The translations under genes and the position numbers were made by a program. The notes below the pieces were generated by a model. The model searched no databases, was not told the origin of the DNA, and saw only the letters and a list, made by a program, of their open reading frames with translations. A stretch of DNA of 64,000 nucleotides. Source: Diphasiastrum complanatum. Taxonomy: Eukaryota > Streptophyta > Lycopodiopsida > Lycopodiales > Lycopodiaceae. Positions 62,760 to 64,000 of the stretch are shown piece by piece. The DNA lies in NCBI GenBank assembly GCA_029204225.1, contig CM055094.1, positions 65,368,293 through 65,432,292 on the forward strand. The letters are read 5' to 3'. How positions within the stretch are numbered: the first letter of the stretch is position 1; each line of letters opens with the position of its first letter.

Positions 62760-64000
62760 CACTCGCACCATTGGCAGTTGGTCTTTAACTTTTTCTGAGA
62801 CCAAGGCGGTGTTCAAAACAAATAGCCGGCAAAAGGTCGTCCCATTTGGTGAGGACTCCCATCAAAAATTCTAAGTCTCGGGCATATGTTGCGGCCGCGC
62901 GGACTGTTGGATCCGGGCAGGTGAGGAATTGTTGTGAGAACCGAACGAGAGCCCTCCTGGCATCTACGTCCATTTTCCACCTATACTGCGATTCGATTTT
63001 CGGCCAATTTTTTGTGTTGATTGTAATTTTGTCCAGGGGGGTGCCATACTCCATCCATTAAAATCTTTGAGGATAGGGGAGGTAGTGGGCGTTGACCGTA
63101 ACTGTCCGAGATTGGTGATGTATGCCCTGATGGCCACAGGGTCCCATTCAAACAGTCTTTTTTCTCCATTTTGGCTGAGTGCCTAAGGTTGGGATGTAGG
63201 CCAACTCATTGCCCTTGATATCCTTTATCACCAAAAGTTGTCAACAACCGTCACACGAGCATTCATGTGGGAACTGCGCCAGATAGGCATTAATTTCATC
63301 CTCGATTAAGGTTGGCTTCCTGAACGCACGGCTGACGGAGATCAATCTCGAGCCCTGAGAGGAGGTGGCTTGTGGCTGGCTCTCGCCCACCGTATCGGCT
63401 TGTGTGCGGTACTAGTTCTTCATCAACAAGAGGTTCTATAGGTACGTCTTTTGCTTGTGTTTTTTCCTCCGCTTGTGCTCTCTATACCCAATGTCGTATC
63501 TTGTGATATTGTCTTCCTTCTTCCCTCACATTCGAATACGGTCTTACAGCTGAGGGTTGATCCTCGAATACTGTTGGGGGTGGTGAGGGAGCCACTTCCT
63601 TCCGCTTTTGTGCTCGTGTGACTGCTAGCACTGGGGCATGAAAATGTTGTTTTTTTGGTGGCATCCCTCCTGGAACTACTGTAGGGTGTACTATGAGTAG
63701 ATTCAAAAGTGCACTCATTCCAGGTTTCAGTGGACAATTTTTATAGCAGTGTCCATATCTGCATTCTCGATAGAAGGATGTTCATTGTCCCTTGTAAGAA
63801 CATTCTGCAATTTGATGGCCCTCGCCGCACCCGTAGGAGCCGTAATCTCTACCACCTTGATGCTGAGGTTGAGTCGCATAGGTTGCATAATATTCGTTAA
63901 TGGCTGGATCTACAAATATCTTGTCCGGCCCGTACCACTGTTGCTACTCAGGTTGAGGTGATGCTGGTACTTCATTTTCTGCTGCCGCTAAATTCACATG
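62760..64000 (-). pseudogene. Second Ty3/gypsy gag, opposite strand, runs off window
   Basis: On the - strand from 64000 downward: YGCGEGHQIAEC and CRYGHCYKNCPLKPGMSALLNLL (knuckles, about 63840-63700), then AVTRAQKRKEV, PYSNVREEGRQYHKIRHWV and further polyprotein (62785-63054), with stops and frame breaks. Clearly related to the + strand gag at 61942-62505 but considerably diverged, so not a recent palindrome. Confidence 0.82.

Overview
This is nuclear DNA of a land plant. The first 39 kb hold most of one large, intron-rich gene on the + strand. Its spliced product is the plant TRA1/TRRAP protein, the giant pseudokinase scaffold of the SAGA and NuA4 histone acetyltransferase complexes. The rest is a nest of broken LTR retrotransposons. 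The species cannot be fixed. The LINE type (RT with an IDELE-like block) and the long (GA)n/(CT)n tracts would suit a non-seed vascular plant such as a fern, but that is only a guess.

Region 1 (1-39,201): the 3' 25 exons of TRA1, coding 3,437 residues up to the stop codon. About 400 N-terminal residues lie upstream of the window. The boundaries come from reading frame, GT/AG (one GC/AG) sites and my knowledge of the conserved plant protein. Order: HEAT-repeat solenoid (exons 1-14), FAT domain (exons 15-18), serine/glycine-rich linker (exon 19), PI3K-like pseudokinase (exons 20-24) and FATC ending in WHPWF (exon 25). Most introns are phase 0.

The introns carry mobile DNA. Antisense, decayed LINE copies lie in introns 3, 6 and 8, and their 3' ends run into (GA)n tracts. 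A set of small hAT-like non-autonomous DNA transposons lies in introns 6 and 18, with weaker candidates in introns 3 and 18. Each has 8-bp target duplications, short inverted ends and its own private, densely repeated subterminal word. Long (CT)n tracts sit directly behind the 5' splice sites of introns 15, 16 and 17.

Region 2 (39,202-49,970): TRA1 3' UTR, then fragments of Ty1/copia and Ty3/gypsy elements on both strands, a GTCGGTTGAGATCT minisatellite and a 210-bp compound CT/TA microsatellite.

Region 3 (49,970-57,570): three copia bodies. One on + (gag-protease-integrase) is joined to a second on + (protease-integrase-RT-RNase H-LTR). The second abuts a third on the - strand (gag-protease-integrase).

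Region 4 (57,940-64,000): a strongly strand-asymmetric, G-poor repeat; a gypsy element on + with LTR, tRNA-Asp primer site, leader and broken gag; and a second gag of the same kind on the - strand, running off the window end. No host gene other than TRA1, and no tRNA or rRNA gene, was recognised.
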